DNA from: Sphingomonadales bacterium 28-55-16
Lineage (GTDB): Bacteria > Pseudomonadota > Alphaproteobacteria > Sphingomonadales > Sphingomonadaceae
Direction of reading: 5' to 3'
Assembly (NCBI GenBank): GCA_002278855.1
Contig: NCGG01000002.1
Span: 62,001 to 126,000 of the forward strand
Length of the DNA stretch: 64,000 bases
The translations under genes and the position numbers were made by a program. This document shows, one piece after another, positions 1 through 7,651 of the stretch (its first letter is position 1; each line of letters begins with the position of its first letter). The notes under the pieces are model-generated. The model was not told where the DNA came from and ran no database searches. It saw only the letters and a program-made list of their open reading frames with translations.

Positions 1-227
1 TCGACAATGGCAAGCTTGAAATCGGTGGCCAGTTATCCGTGAACCCTAGTGGCGGCTTTTTGTCTTTTGGCGAAGCAACGACTGCGCAGGCGGTTCTTCA
101 GATATGCGAACTTACGTGGCAACTTCGCGGAGATGCAGAAGGGCACCAAGTCCCTGATGCGACGATAGGTATGTCAGCAGTGTTAGGTTTGGGCGCGAAT
201 GGCGGGTCGGTTATTCTGAAAACCTGA
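1..227 (+). CDS. Thiolase-superfamily protein, C-terminal fragment (5' end outside window)
   Basis: The reading frame is open from the window edge (frame starting at base 3) and ends at a stop at 225-227, giving about 74 C-terminal residues. It shows the thiolase C-terminal core: a VNPSGG turn followed by a long helix and a closing GANGGSVIL strand. Thiolases join or split acyl-CoAs by Claisen chemistry. In ordinary thiolases NPSGG is followed by a GHP(I/L)GATG loop whose His activates the thiolate; here the loop reads FGEATTAQ, so that His is missing. This fits a divergent SCP2-thiolase-like or aldolase-partner subgroup better than a standard acetyl-CoA acetyltransferase. The substrate cannot be told. 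It converges on the alpha-hydroxy-acid dehydrogenase. Confidence 0.75.
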   Translation, partial: DNGKLEIGGQLSVNPSGGFLSFGEATTAQAVLQICELTWQLRGDAEGHQVPDATIGMSAVLGLGANGGSVILKT

Positions 228-278
228 GACACTGTATCGAAGAGAATGGTGCAGTTTCCGACATTTCTCCGTGCCGAT

Positions 279-1466
279 TTAGCGCCAACGTAACATTGAT
301 CGATTGAGCGAGGCAACTGACCGGACGCCCATCAATTTCATATCGCGTTCGATTTCGTCACGCAGTTTGCCGACTATGCGTCGCACGCCAGGTTCACCAG
401 CGGCGGCCAACGCATACAGATATAATCGACCACCAGAACAAGCAGAAGCCCCAGCGGCGAGCGCTTTCAGGACATGGCTTCCGCGCTGCACGCCGCCATC
501 GCAGATGATGTCGATTTTGCCGCCAACGGCGTCGGCGATTTCGGCTATCTGGTCAAAAGGCGAACGCGAGCCATCCAATTGCCGACCGCCATGGTTGGAT
601 ACCATGATCGCGGTCGCGCCAATATCAACGGCGCGTTTCGCATCGTCTACAGACATGATGCCTTTCAGGCAGAATTGACCGCCCCAGTCCGAGCGGACTT
701 TTTCGGCCATTTTCCAGTCCATGGAGGTATCGAGCATCGTATTAAAATATTCTGCAACCGACACCGCGACATTGGTGCCGGCATCGACATGAGTCTGCAA
801 ATTGGGAAGCGCGAATTTCTCACGAAAGATATAATTCAGCGCCCACATTGGGTGGATAGCATAGCTCAATACGGAGGCGGGCGTAAAACGCGGCGGAGAG
901 GTAAACCCGCTGCGCAGGCATCGTTCGCGGTTTCCCGATACTATGGTGTCAACGGTCAGCGCAATCGCATCGAACTTCGCCGCCTTGCAGCGTTCGATCA
1001 TCGACGCATTCAGACCATTGTCTTTGTGGATGTAAAGTTGGAACAGCTTTGGCGTTGTGATACGCGCGCCGACCTCCTCAATACTGACTGTGGCCAACGA
1101 CGAGATACCGAACCATGTGTTATGCTTCTGCGCAACTGCGGCAACGGCGCGTTCACCTTGCCAGTGAAACAAGCGTTGCAAAGCCGTAGGTGACAGCATC
1201 AGCGGCATATCAATACGCTGCCCCATCACAGTTACGCCCATGTCGATTTCCGACACGCCTGCCAAAACATTTGGTACAAGATCGCAATCGTCGAAGGACG
1301 CCGTGTTCCGCCGCTTTGTCCGTTCATCGTCGGCGGCGCCATCGATGTAATTGAAGATAGGCGAGGGCAGGCGCGATTTTGCTAACAGCCTGAAGTCATT
1401 GACGTTGTGGCAATCTGATAAAAGCATTTGGGAGCTATGGCAGCGCTTGTAGGCAATTGCACCCAT
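279..1466 (-). CDS. FMN-dependent alpha-hydroxy-acid dehydrogenase (L-lactate dehydrogenase-like)
   Basis: A 395-residue TIM-barrel flavoenzyme that oxidises a 2-hydroxy acid to the 2-keto acid through FMN. The N-terminal YIDGAADDE motif, the SNHGGRQLDG motif carrying the catalytic base (His292) and the FMN-phosphate loop DGGVQRG are all present. Length matches LldD, glycolate oxidase and mandelate dehydrogenase, so the substrate is not fixed; lactate is the default guess. The start is placed at ATG 1464-1466, because the frame can be extended upstream (to 1640) only with sequence unlike the family and would run into the acs leader. It is divergent from acs with about 175 bases between starts. 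The family's usual GRPYLYGLAAGG stretch reads GRLYLYALAAAG here, a mild deviation near the FMN phosphate. Confidence 0.85.
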   Translation of the reverse strand: MGAIAYKRCHSSQMLLSDCHNVNDFRLLAKSRLPSPIFNYIDGAADDERTKRRNTASFDDCDLVPNVLAGVSEIDMGVTVMGQRIDMPLMLSPTALQRLFHWQGERAVAAVAQKHNTWFGISSLATVSIEEVGARITTPKLFQLYIHKDNGLNASMIERCKAAKFDAIALTVDTIVSGNRERCLRSGFTSPPRFTPASVLSYAIHPMWALNYIFREKFALPNLQTHVDAGTNVAVSVAEYFNTMLDTSMDWKMAEKVRSDWGGQFCLKGIMSVDDAKRAVDIGATAIMVSNHGGRQLDGSRSPFDQIAEIADAVGGKIDIICDGGVQRGSHVLKALAAGASACSGGRLYLYALAAAGEPGVRRIVGKLRDEIERDMKLMGVRSVASLNRSMLRWR

Positions 1467-1640
1467 TAAATTCCCGCGTTTATGGGGCCGTTGGAGCATT
1501 GCCGTGGTACGTTCGAATATCTCGGTTCTTTGGAAATTACGACTGCGCGAGATGACTTCATTTCGTTCAGAACCACTGACCAAAATAATTTGCGTCAGCT
1601 CCTTATAATCGCGATAGAACGTCAAAGATTTGGAGGGCAA

Positions 1641-3578
1641 ATGTCGGAAAAATATCCTGTTTCAGATGACTGGAAGAAAAAGGCGTTTATCACGTCCGAG
1701 CGTTATGACGCAGCGTATGCTCAATCGGTCCGTGATCCGGATACCTTCTGGCGAGAAGAGGCCAAGCGGCTCGACTGGATGACCCCATTTACCAAAGTGA
1801 AGAATGCAAGTTTCAACGAGGCTGACTTCGGCATTAAATGGTTCGAAGGTGGTGCGTTGAATGTATCTGTAAACTGCATTGATCGCCATTTGCCAGACCG
1901 CAAAGACGATATTGCGATCATTTGGGAAGGTGATGATCCCTCGCAGCAGCGGCGGATTAGTTTCGGCGAATTGCATGCCGAAGTTTGCCTTATGGCCAAC
2001 GCCCTCAAAGATTTGGGCGCGCACAAGGGTGATCGCATCACAATCTATATGCCGATGATCCCGGAAGCAGCGATGGCTATGCTTGCTTGTACCCGTATTG
2101 GCGCAATCCACTCAATCGTTTTTGGCGGATTTTCTCCCGATGCGCTTGCTGGGCGCATTCAAGATTGTGATTCTAACATTGTCATCACGGCTGACGCTGG
2201 CATGCGTGGCGGCAAGCTGGTTCCGCTTAAGCAGAATGTTGATGAGGCGCTGACAAATTGCACGTCGGTCAAGGCATGCCTTGTCGTCCGCCATGTCGGA
2301 AACGACATTGAAATGCAGGGCGACCGGGATGCTTGGTATCACGAGGCGCGCACAAAAGTCTCCAGCGATTGCGAACCAGAAGTGATGGGCGCAGAAGATC
2401 CGCTTTTTATTCTGTACACGTCGGGCTCAACGGGAAAGCCAAAGGGCGTGCTGCACACGACTGGCGGATATTTGGTGTGGGCAGCGATGACACACCATTA
2501 TGTGTTCAACTACACGCCGGGCGAGGTCTATTGGTGTGCCGCCGACATTGGCTGGGTCACTGGCCATAGCTATGTTGTTTATGGGCCGCTTGCAAACGGC
2601 GCGACAACCGTCATGTTTGAAGGCGTCCCGAATTATCCCGACCATAGCCGCTTCTGGCAAATCGTTGACCGGCACCAAGTCAATATTTTCTACGGCGCGC
2701 CTACCGCGTTGCGTTCGCTGATGCGCGAAGGCGATGAGTGGGTGAAGAAAACGTCGCGCAGCTCGCTCCATCTGCTTGGGTCGGTCGGCGAGCCTATCAA
2801 TCCCGAGGCATGGGAATGGTATTATCATGTGGTCGGTGAGGGACGCTGCCCCATTGTGGATACTTATTGGCAGACCGAGACAGGCGGGACGATGATGACG
2901 CCTTTGCCGGGTGCCCATGCGCTTAAGCCCGGTGCAGCGTCGAAGCCAATGTTCGGCGTGCAGCCAGCGATTGTCGACGCAGATGGCAAAGTGCTTGATG
3001 GCGCGACCGATGGCAATCTGTGCATGACCGATAGCTGGCCGGGCCAGATGCGCACCGTGTGGGGCGATCATGAGCGGTTTTTCCAAACCTATTTCACGAC
3101 CTATCCCGGCAAATATTTCACGGGCGATGGCTGCCGACGTGACGAAGATGGCTATTATTGGATTACGGGCCGGGTCGACGACGTAATCAATGTTTCAGGT
3201 CACCGAATGGGTACGGCTGAGGTCGAAAGCGCGCTCGTTGCCCATGCAAAAGTTGCTGAGGCAGCAGTTGTCGGCTTCCCACACGATATCAAGGGGCAAG
3301 GCGTTTACGCTTATGTCACGTTAAACGCAAATGAAGCGGAGACACCCGAGGTTCGGGCAGAGCTTGTCAAATTGGTGCGCCACGAAATTGGTCCAATAGC
3401 GACGCCCGACATCATCCATTTTGCACCCGGACTTCCCAAGACGCGTTCCGGCAAAATCATGCGGCGCATATTGCGGAAAATTGCCGAGGGTGATGTTTTA
3501 AACTTGGGCGACATCTCAACTCTCGCCGATCCTTCCGTCGTCGACATGTTAGTGCAAACGCGCTCTGTTCCCACATGA
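1641..3578 (+). CDS. acs: Acetyl-CoA synthetase
   Basis: A 645-residue AMP-forming acetate-CoA ligase that makes acetyl-CoA from acetate, ATP and CoA in the cytoplasm. Visible are the ANL-family P-loop ([11 protein letters not shown]), the adenylate-binding [10 protein letters not shown] motif, the hinge and [13 protein letters not shown] segment, and the C-terminal [11 protein letters not shown] motif with catalytic Lys605, the residue controlled by acetylation in well-studied Acs enzymes. Length matches AcsA (about 650). The start at 1641 follows a GGAGG at about 1632-1636; a longer in-frame extension upstream has no family similarity. A perfect 11-bp hairpin follows the gene. With malate synthase G at the other end of the window this fits acetate use through the glyoxylate cycle. 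Confidence 0.97.
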   Translation: MSEKYPVSDDWKKKAFITSERYDAAYAQSVRDPDTFWREEAKRLDWMTPFTKVKNASFNEADFGIKWFEGGALNVSVNCIDRHLPDRKDDIAIIWEGDDPSQQRRISFGELHAEVCLMANALKDLGAHKGDRITIYMPMIPEAAMAMLACTRIGAIHSIVFGGFSPDALAGRIQDCDSNIVITADAGMRGGKLVPLKQNVDEALTNCTSVKACLVVRHVGNDIEMQGDRDAWYHEARTKVSSDCEPEVMGAEDPLFILYTSGSTGKPKGVLHTTGGYLVWAAMTHHYVFNYTPGEVYWCAADIGWVTGHSYVVYGPLANGATTVMFEGVPNYPDHSRFWQIVDRHQVNIFYGAPTALRSLMREGDEWVKKTSRSSLHLLGSVGEPINPEAWEWYYHVVGEGRCPIVDTYWQTETGGTMMTPLPGAHALKPGAASKPMFGVQPAIVDADGKVLDGATDGNLCMTDSWPGQMRTVWGDHERFFQTYFTTYPGKYFTGDGCRRDEDGYYWITGRVDDVINVSGHRMGTAEVESALVAHAKVAEAAVVGFPHDIKGQGVYAYVTLNANEAETPEVRAELVKLVRHEIGPIATPDIIHFAPGLPKTRSGKIMRRILRKIAEGDVLNLGDISTLADPSVVDMLVQTRSVPT

Positions 3579-3650
3579 GGGACACGATTGGGAAATGTGA
3601 CCTACGCAGGACTTATGTAACGGTTGTTGAGGACTGTTTAACAGAAGCAT

Positions 3651-3684
3651 AGAAACGGCGGATTTCGACGAAACCGCCGTTTCT
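3651..3684 (+). terminator. Hairpin downstream of acs
   Basis: A perfect 11-bp inverted repeat (AGAAACGGCGG at 3651-3661, its complement at 3674-3684) with a 12-base loop, 73 bases after the acs stop. It is not followed by a T-run, so it may be a weak or Rho-assisted terminator or an mRNA-stabilising structure. Confidence 0.55.
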
Positions 3685-3959
3685 CTGGTGCGAACCGTTT
3701 GTTGGGAATAACAACAGATAGCTTGAGAATCGCCTTTATGCATACCTCGTAATTGTGCGCTATCGGAGTTTATGTTAAGTGGGGGAGGTGCTCACGGTCG
3801 TGTGGCCACGCATTATCTGGACTGCCCAATCGTTCAAGGGATAGTTATACGCTGCAATAACATTGCTCGAAATAGCCAAAATTGCGACGGTGATGCCATT
3901 GCATTTACGACATTTTGTTTGCCTAAAACTTCAGATGAGTCATTTTAGATCAATAGGGC
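3685..3959. other. Intergenic stretch without a recognisable gene
   Basis: Between the acs hairpin and the promoter at 3960 I find no supported gene. A short open frame near 3863-4045 lacks a ribosome site and runs through the operator of the next gene. The stretch is AT-richer than acs and probably marks the left edge of the accessory island. Confidence 0.5.
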
Positions 3960-4012
3960 TTGACATGTTAAGTTTTATCTCCTCATATGAGGTTAAGAAT
4001 ATTAACATGGAG
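3960..4012 (+). promoter_or_regulatory. Promoter/operator with concentric dyads before the 207-residue protein and XRE-ImmA pair
   Basis: A perfect TTGACA lies at 3960-3965; a 17-base spacer leads to TCATAT at 3983-3988, a weak -10. Over this sits a perfect 12-base palindrome, CCTCATATGAGG (3981-3992), and around it 8-base arms CATGTTAA (3964-3971) and TTAACATG (4002-4009) sharing the same centre, between 3986 and 3987. The outer arms start inside the -35 box and end at the GGAG ribosome site (4009-4012) of the gene at 4020. Two nested symmetric sites on one centre suggest an operator for the dimeric XRE protein encoded downstream, so autoregulation is likely (inference). Confidence 0.65.
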
Positions 4013-4019
4013 CTTATCG

Positions 4020-4640
4020 ATGGCGGTGTTGGCAGAGGATTTTGAGGTCGTGCCGCGCTTGGCACAATTGGGTCTTCGCCGCGACCTTCTGCTCGACGTG
4101 ATAAGGGCAGCAGTTGGCGGACGACGCAATGCGACCGCATTCCATCCATTAAGCGCGGGCGGACTACTTTCATGGATAGAGGGAACAGCTTATCTGCGGC
4201 GCGTTTTTGTTCCTCAAGGCTGGGAGATTTGCCGGAGAGACAATATCGAATCCATTTTTCACGCCGAGCATGGGATCAAAGTAATTTTACAAAATGCGGA
4301 GCGTGCTGGGGATCCAATATTTGATCCCCTCGCTGTATCGCGCAAGGGTGCTGGATCTGCGAGGGCAATCGAACTCGGGCAGTATGAATTTTGGCCCGAC
4401 GTTAGAGCGAAAGAGATTGCAGAGGTGACTGCCCCGACCTGGGTACTTTTCGTTTTCGCCAACGGTGACGATGTACGCGCCGAGATATCTTGCCCAATTG
4501 CGATTACCGATGAGCAGTTTGATGGCTTTCACGAGCGCATATTGCTTGTTGAAAAAGGTGCCTGGGATAAGGCTGAACCCTTTATCGATGAGGACGAGCC
4601 CCCTGCCGAGTATAACGTGACGGTGTCCCGCAAGGTTTGA
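4020..4640 (+). CDS. Unknown 206-residue protein, first gene of a toxin-antitoxin-like pair
   Basis: I do not recognise a domain. The product is soluble, acidic towards the C-terminus (EPFIDEDEPPAEYN) and has no signal peptide or membrane segment. An N-terminal helical region (about 1-55) is followed by a mixed region rich in aromatic strand-like stretches (PTWVLFVFANG). The start ATG at 4020 has GGAG seven bases upstream; a start further upstream would lie inside the operator palindrome. The XRE-ImmA gene begins 4 bases after its stop, so the two are co-transcribed and probably translationally coupled. Unknown protein plus XRE/COG2856 peptidase next to restriction genes recalls the RosmerTA-type layout, in which the unknown protein is the toxin. 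That role is inference from layout. Confidence 0.7.
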   Translation: MAVLAEDFEVVPRLAQLGLRRDLLLDVIRAAVGGRRNATAFHPLSAGGLLSWIEGTAYLRRVFVPQGWEICRRDNIESIFHAEHGIKVILQNAERAGDPIFDPLAVSRKGAGSARAIELGQYEFWPDVRAKEIAEVTAPTWVLFVFANGDDVRAEISCPIAITDEQFDGFHERILLVEKGAWDKAEPFIDEDEPPAEYNVTVSRKV

Positions 4641-4644
4641 TGGC

Positions 4645-5712
4645 ATGTTTAATCCACAACGCTTAACCTTGGCGCGCAAGAGGCGGAAAATGACCGCGCG
4701 TAAACTTGCGGATATAATTGACGTATCTCCCATCACGATTTCACGTTTGGAAAACGGAGCTAATGAGCCTGAGGATGATACTTTAAGCGCTCTTGCATCA
4801 GCTTTGGATTTTCCTCGGGGGTTTTTCTTTGCGGAGGACGTAGACGAGTTGCCTGCCGAGGCAGCCAGTTTTCGAAGTCTTTCGTCAATGTCGGCCAAGG
4901 AACGCGACGCCGCGCTGTCTGCTGGAGTGATCGCTTACCTCTTTCATGATTGGGTGGCTGAGCGTTTCAACCTTCCTGAAGTTGATGTTCCTGATATGCG
5001 TGAAGATTCGGGTCCTGAAAGTGCAGCTCGCATTGTCCGGGCGCAATGGGGCCTTGGTGAACAGCCCATCTCCAACATGGTAAGATTATTAGAATCTAAG
5101 GGCGTTCGAGTGTTTTCACTTTGCGAAGACACCAAGAACGTCGATGCATTTTCTTGCTGGCGGGGTGATCAGCCATTCGTTTTTCTAAACACGTTTAAGT
5201 CGACTGAGCGGAGTCGATTTGATGCTGCCCACGAGCTGGGCCATTTAGTCATGCATCGGCATGGCGAACCTCAGGACAGCCGGCAGGCCGAAATCGAAGC
5301 TGACAAATTCGCTTCGGCACTCTTAATGCCGGCAGACGATGTTTTGAGCAGAATTCGTTATGTTCCAGATCTCGATAGTCTTGTGAGCTATAAGCGACGC
5401 TGGGGCGTCTCTGTCGCAGCGCTAAATTATCGGCTGCATAAACTTCGTGTCGTGAGCGAATGGCAGAACAGAAGTTTGAACGTCGAATTATCAAGCCGTG
5501 GATATCGGAGGTCGGAACCCGAAGGTCTTGCTCCCGAGACTTCTGCGCTTTGGCCTCAGATTTTCGCTGCGTTGTGGCAGGATCGGATCACCCGGGAAGC
5601 TATCGCTGATCAACTCTTCATTTCATCGGCGGAGCTAGATATGATTTTGTGTCACCTCTCGGGCCCACCAATGAAAGAAGATAAGCCTTACGACGCGCTG
5701 CGCCTGGTTTAA
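4645..5712 (+). CDS. XRE-family regulator fused to ImmA/IrrE metallopeptidase
   Basis: A 355-residue two-domain protein. Residues about 6-60 form an XRE helix-turn-helix (ARKLADIIDVSPITISRLEN). A zinc-peptidase domain of the COG2856 ImmA/IrrE type follows, with HELGH at 196-200 and a downstream EIEADKFASALLMP segment supplying the third ligand. The last 70 residues look helical and may be a small winged-helix or sensing domain (ITREAIADQLFISSAELDMIL). Relatives act as antitoxins, or as derepressors that cleave a partner repressor (ImmA cutting ImmR, IrrE cutting DdrO). Here it probably binds the dyad at 3964-4009 and neutralises or regulates its neighbour. It is followed by 121 bases and then the type III methylase. 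Confidence 0.88.
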   Translation: MFNPQRLTLARKRRKMTARKLADIIDVSPITISRLENGANEPEDDTLSALASALDFPRGFFFAEDVDELPAEAASFRSLSSMSAKERDAALSAGVIAYLFHDWVAERFNLPEVDVPDMREDSGPESAARIVRAQWGLGEQPISNMVRLLESKGVRVFSLCEDTKNVDAFSCWRGDQPFVFLNTFKSTERSRFDAAHELGHLVMHRHGEPQDSRQAEIEADKFASALLMPADDVLSRIRYVPDLDSLVSYKRRWGVSVAALNYRLHKLRVVSEWQNRSLNVELSSRGYRRSEPEGLAPETSALWPQIFAALWQDRITREAIADQLFISSAELDMILCHLSGPPMKEDKPYDALRLV

Positions 5713-5833
5713 AGGTGTTCAGATAGCATCGCGTGCTCGTTGGCTCGCAGAATGAGCCTTATAGTAATTGAACTTGATGCTCTGAGCCAATGTGGGCAGT
5801 AACGCAGCAACTTAATTTAGCTCAGGATCCCGC

Positions 5834-7651
5834 GTGCCAGACCCATATGACAGTCTTTCCAAAAACCAGCTCGCCAGCCTCTTGCGGAAGCGCGATGCTG
5901 AAAAGAAACTGGGTTTGGTGTGGGAGCGGGATGAGATTGAGGCGGATGCCGCAATCGATGCGAATTTCGTTGCTTGCACGATAGACCCTGCCCTGTCTGA
6001 CGGAGCGGCGCCGTGGCGCAATCTGGTGGTCGAGGGCGATAACTTCGATGCGCTGCGCTGGTTGCGGATGACCCATGCCCACCGGGTGAAGTGCATTTAT
6101 ATCGATCCGCCCTACAACACCGGCAACAAGGATTGGGTGTATAACGACCACTACGTCGACCCCAATGATCGCTATCGCCATTCGACCTGGCTGGAATTTC
6201 TGTTCCGCCGCCTGAGCCTCGCGCGCGACTTGCTCGCCAATGATGGCGTGATCCTTGTTTCGATCAACGATGAAAACCGCGCCAAGCTCGAATTGATGAT
6301 GGATGAGGCACTGCCGGGAATGCGCTTGGGCACATTCACATGGCGGACGCGCCAAGGTTCCAATGCCGATCAGGGATCGTTTCTTAGTCCCGATCATGAG
6401 CATGTCCTTGCTTATGGGCATAGCGGTTTCAAATTTTCAGGGAATGCCAAGTCCTATGAAATGTATTCAAACGCCGACAATGATCCAGATGGCGATTGGC
6501 GCAAAAGCGATTTGACGCTTGGCTTCAACTATCTTGAACGGCCAAATCTCTATTACCCGCTGCAAGACCCAAAGACGGGCATTTGGTATGCGCCGAACCC
6601 CAATCGTATCTGGGTTTATGCGTCACGCGACCGTTTGAAACCGGGACAGCGCGTATCGACACGCACGATGGAAGAATGGATTGAGTGCGGGCAGATTCTG
6701 TTCCCCGATCAGCAGCGCGTCGAAACTTGGAATACCAAAGAGGAATTGCTGGCCGCTATCCGGTCCGGCGACGTGCCGATGACCGGGCGTGCGCCGATGC
6801 TGCGCGAGGAATTGCCCGATCTTGATTTCTGGGTTGGCAAACCCGTTGGTTTTAATGTCCCCGCATTCAAGCGTTACAAGAAAGACCTACGCAATGCGAC
6901 GCAGCCGCTTTCAAGCTGGATTACGCCCCGTTCGGAAGAAGACACGGTGGACGATGGCGCAAATGCCATTGTGTCCGGGACGAACGACGAAGGCGCGAAG
7001 GTCATCAAAGACGTGTTCGGGTCGAAGGCGTTCAACTATGCCAAGCCTGTTTCGCTGATTCGTGAACTTGTGCGCCAATCAACCAGCTTTGACGATCTTG
7101 TCGTCGATTTCTTTGCTGGTTCGGCGACCACAGCCCAAGCGGTGATGGAGGTGAATGCGGACGACCAAGGGTCGCGTCGCTTCATCATGGTGTCCTCCAG
7201 CGAAGCGACTGGTGACGAACCCGATAAGAATATCTGCCGCGATGTGACCGCTGAACGGGTTCGACGTTTGAATGCCGCGCGTGACGGTAAATATGCCGAC
7301 CTTTCCGCCGAATTCGCTTATCTGCGCACCCGCGAGATTGATTTTGACGCGCTCAATTCGGAGCTTGCCCCCGCTGAGGCTTGGACCGCTTTAGAAGCCA
7401 TGCACGGGTTGCCCCTCACTTTTTATGATGCGGCGAGTGGATGGAATGAGCATAGCACCGACGCTCAAACGCTGATCCTTGCCGACCGCACCGACGACGG
7501 CCTCATCGAACGCTTGCGCGCCCTCGCCAAGGCCCGTGCCAATGCGTTTGTCTATAGCTGGACGCCGGGGCAATTGACCGCTGCGCTTGGCCCGGTCGAT
7601 TTTGAAATCCGCCCTGTGCGTGAAACACTTGTGAAGCGGTTTCAGCAGTGA
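5834..7651 (+). CDS. mod: Type III restriction-modification methyltransferase (Mod)
   Basis: A 605-residue adenine-N6 DNA methyltransferase. The catalytic DPPY (91-94, in YIDPPYNTG) precedes the SAM-binding FxGxx motif (DFFAGSATTAQA, about 424-435), which is the beta-class order used by type III Mod proteins. The long variable stretch between them (about 150-400) should hold the target-recognition domain that sets specificity for both enzymes. The gene starts with GTG; the restriction subunit starts inside its stop (GTGA overlap). Methylation of a 5-6 bp asymmetric site would protect the host; the site cannot be read from sequence alone. There is no simple repeat in the gene, so phase variation is not indicated. 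Confidence 0.93.
   Translation: MPDPYDSLSKNQLASLLRKRDAEKKLGLVWERDEIEADAAIDANFVACTIDPALSDGAAPWRNLVVEGDNFDALRWLRMTHAHRVKCIYIDPPYNTGNKDWVYNDHYVDPNDRYRHSTWLEFLFRRLSLARDLLANDGVILVSINDENRAKLELMMDEALPGMRLGTFTWRTRQGSNADQGSFLSPDHEHVLAYGHSGFKFSGNAKSYEMYSNADNDPDGDWRKSDLTLGFNYLERPNLYYPLQDPKTGIWYAPNPNRIWVYASRDRLKPGQRVSTRTMEEWIECGQILFPDQQRVETWNTKEELLAAIRSGDVPMTGRAPMLREELPDLDFWVGKPVGFNVPAFKRYKKDLRNATQPLSSWITPRSEEDTVDDGANAIVSGTNDEGAKVIKDVFGSKAFNYAKPVSLIRELVRQSTSFDDLVVDFFAGSATTAQAVMEVNADDQGSRRFIMVSSSEATGDEPDKNICRDVTAERVRRLNAARDGKYADLSAEFAYLRTREIDFDALNSELAPAEAWTALEAMHGLPLTFYDAASGWNEHSTDAQTLILADRTDDGLIERLRALAKARANAFVYSWTPGQLTAALGPVDFEIRPVRETLVKRFQQ

Noticed and set aside
474..1193. A 239-residue plus-strand frame opposite the alpha-hydroxy-acid dehydrogenase
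   Set aside because: Antisense shadow; the minus strand carries all family motifs.
3863..4045. A short open frame before the XRE-ImmA pair
   Set aside because: It crosses the promoter and palindrome and lacks a ribosome site.
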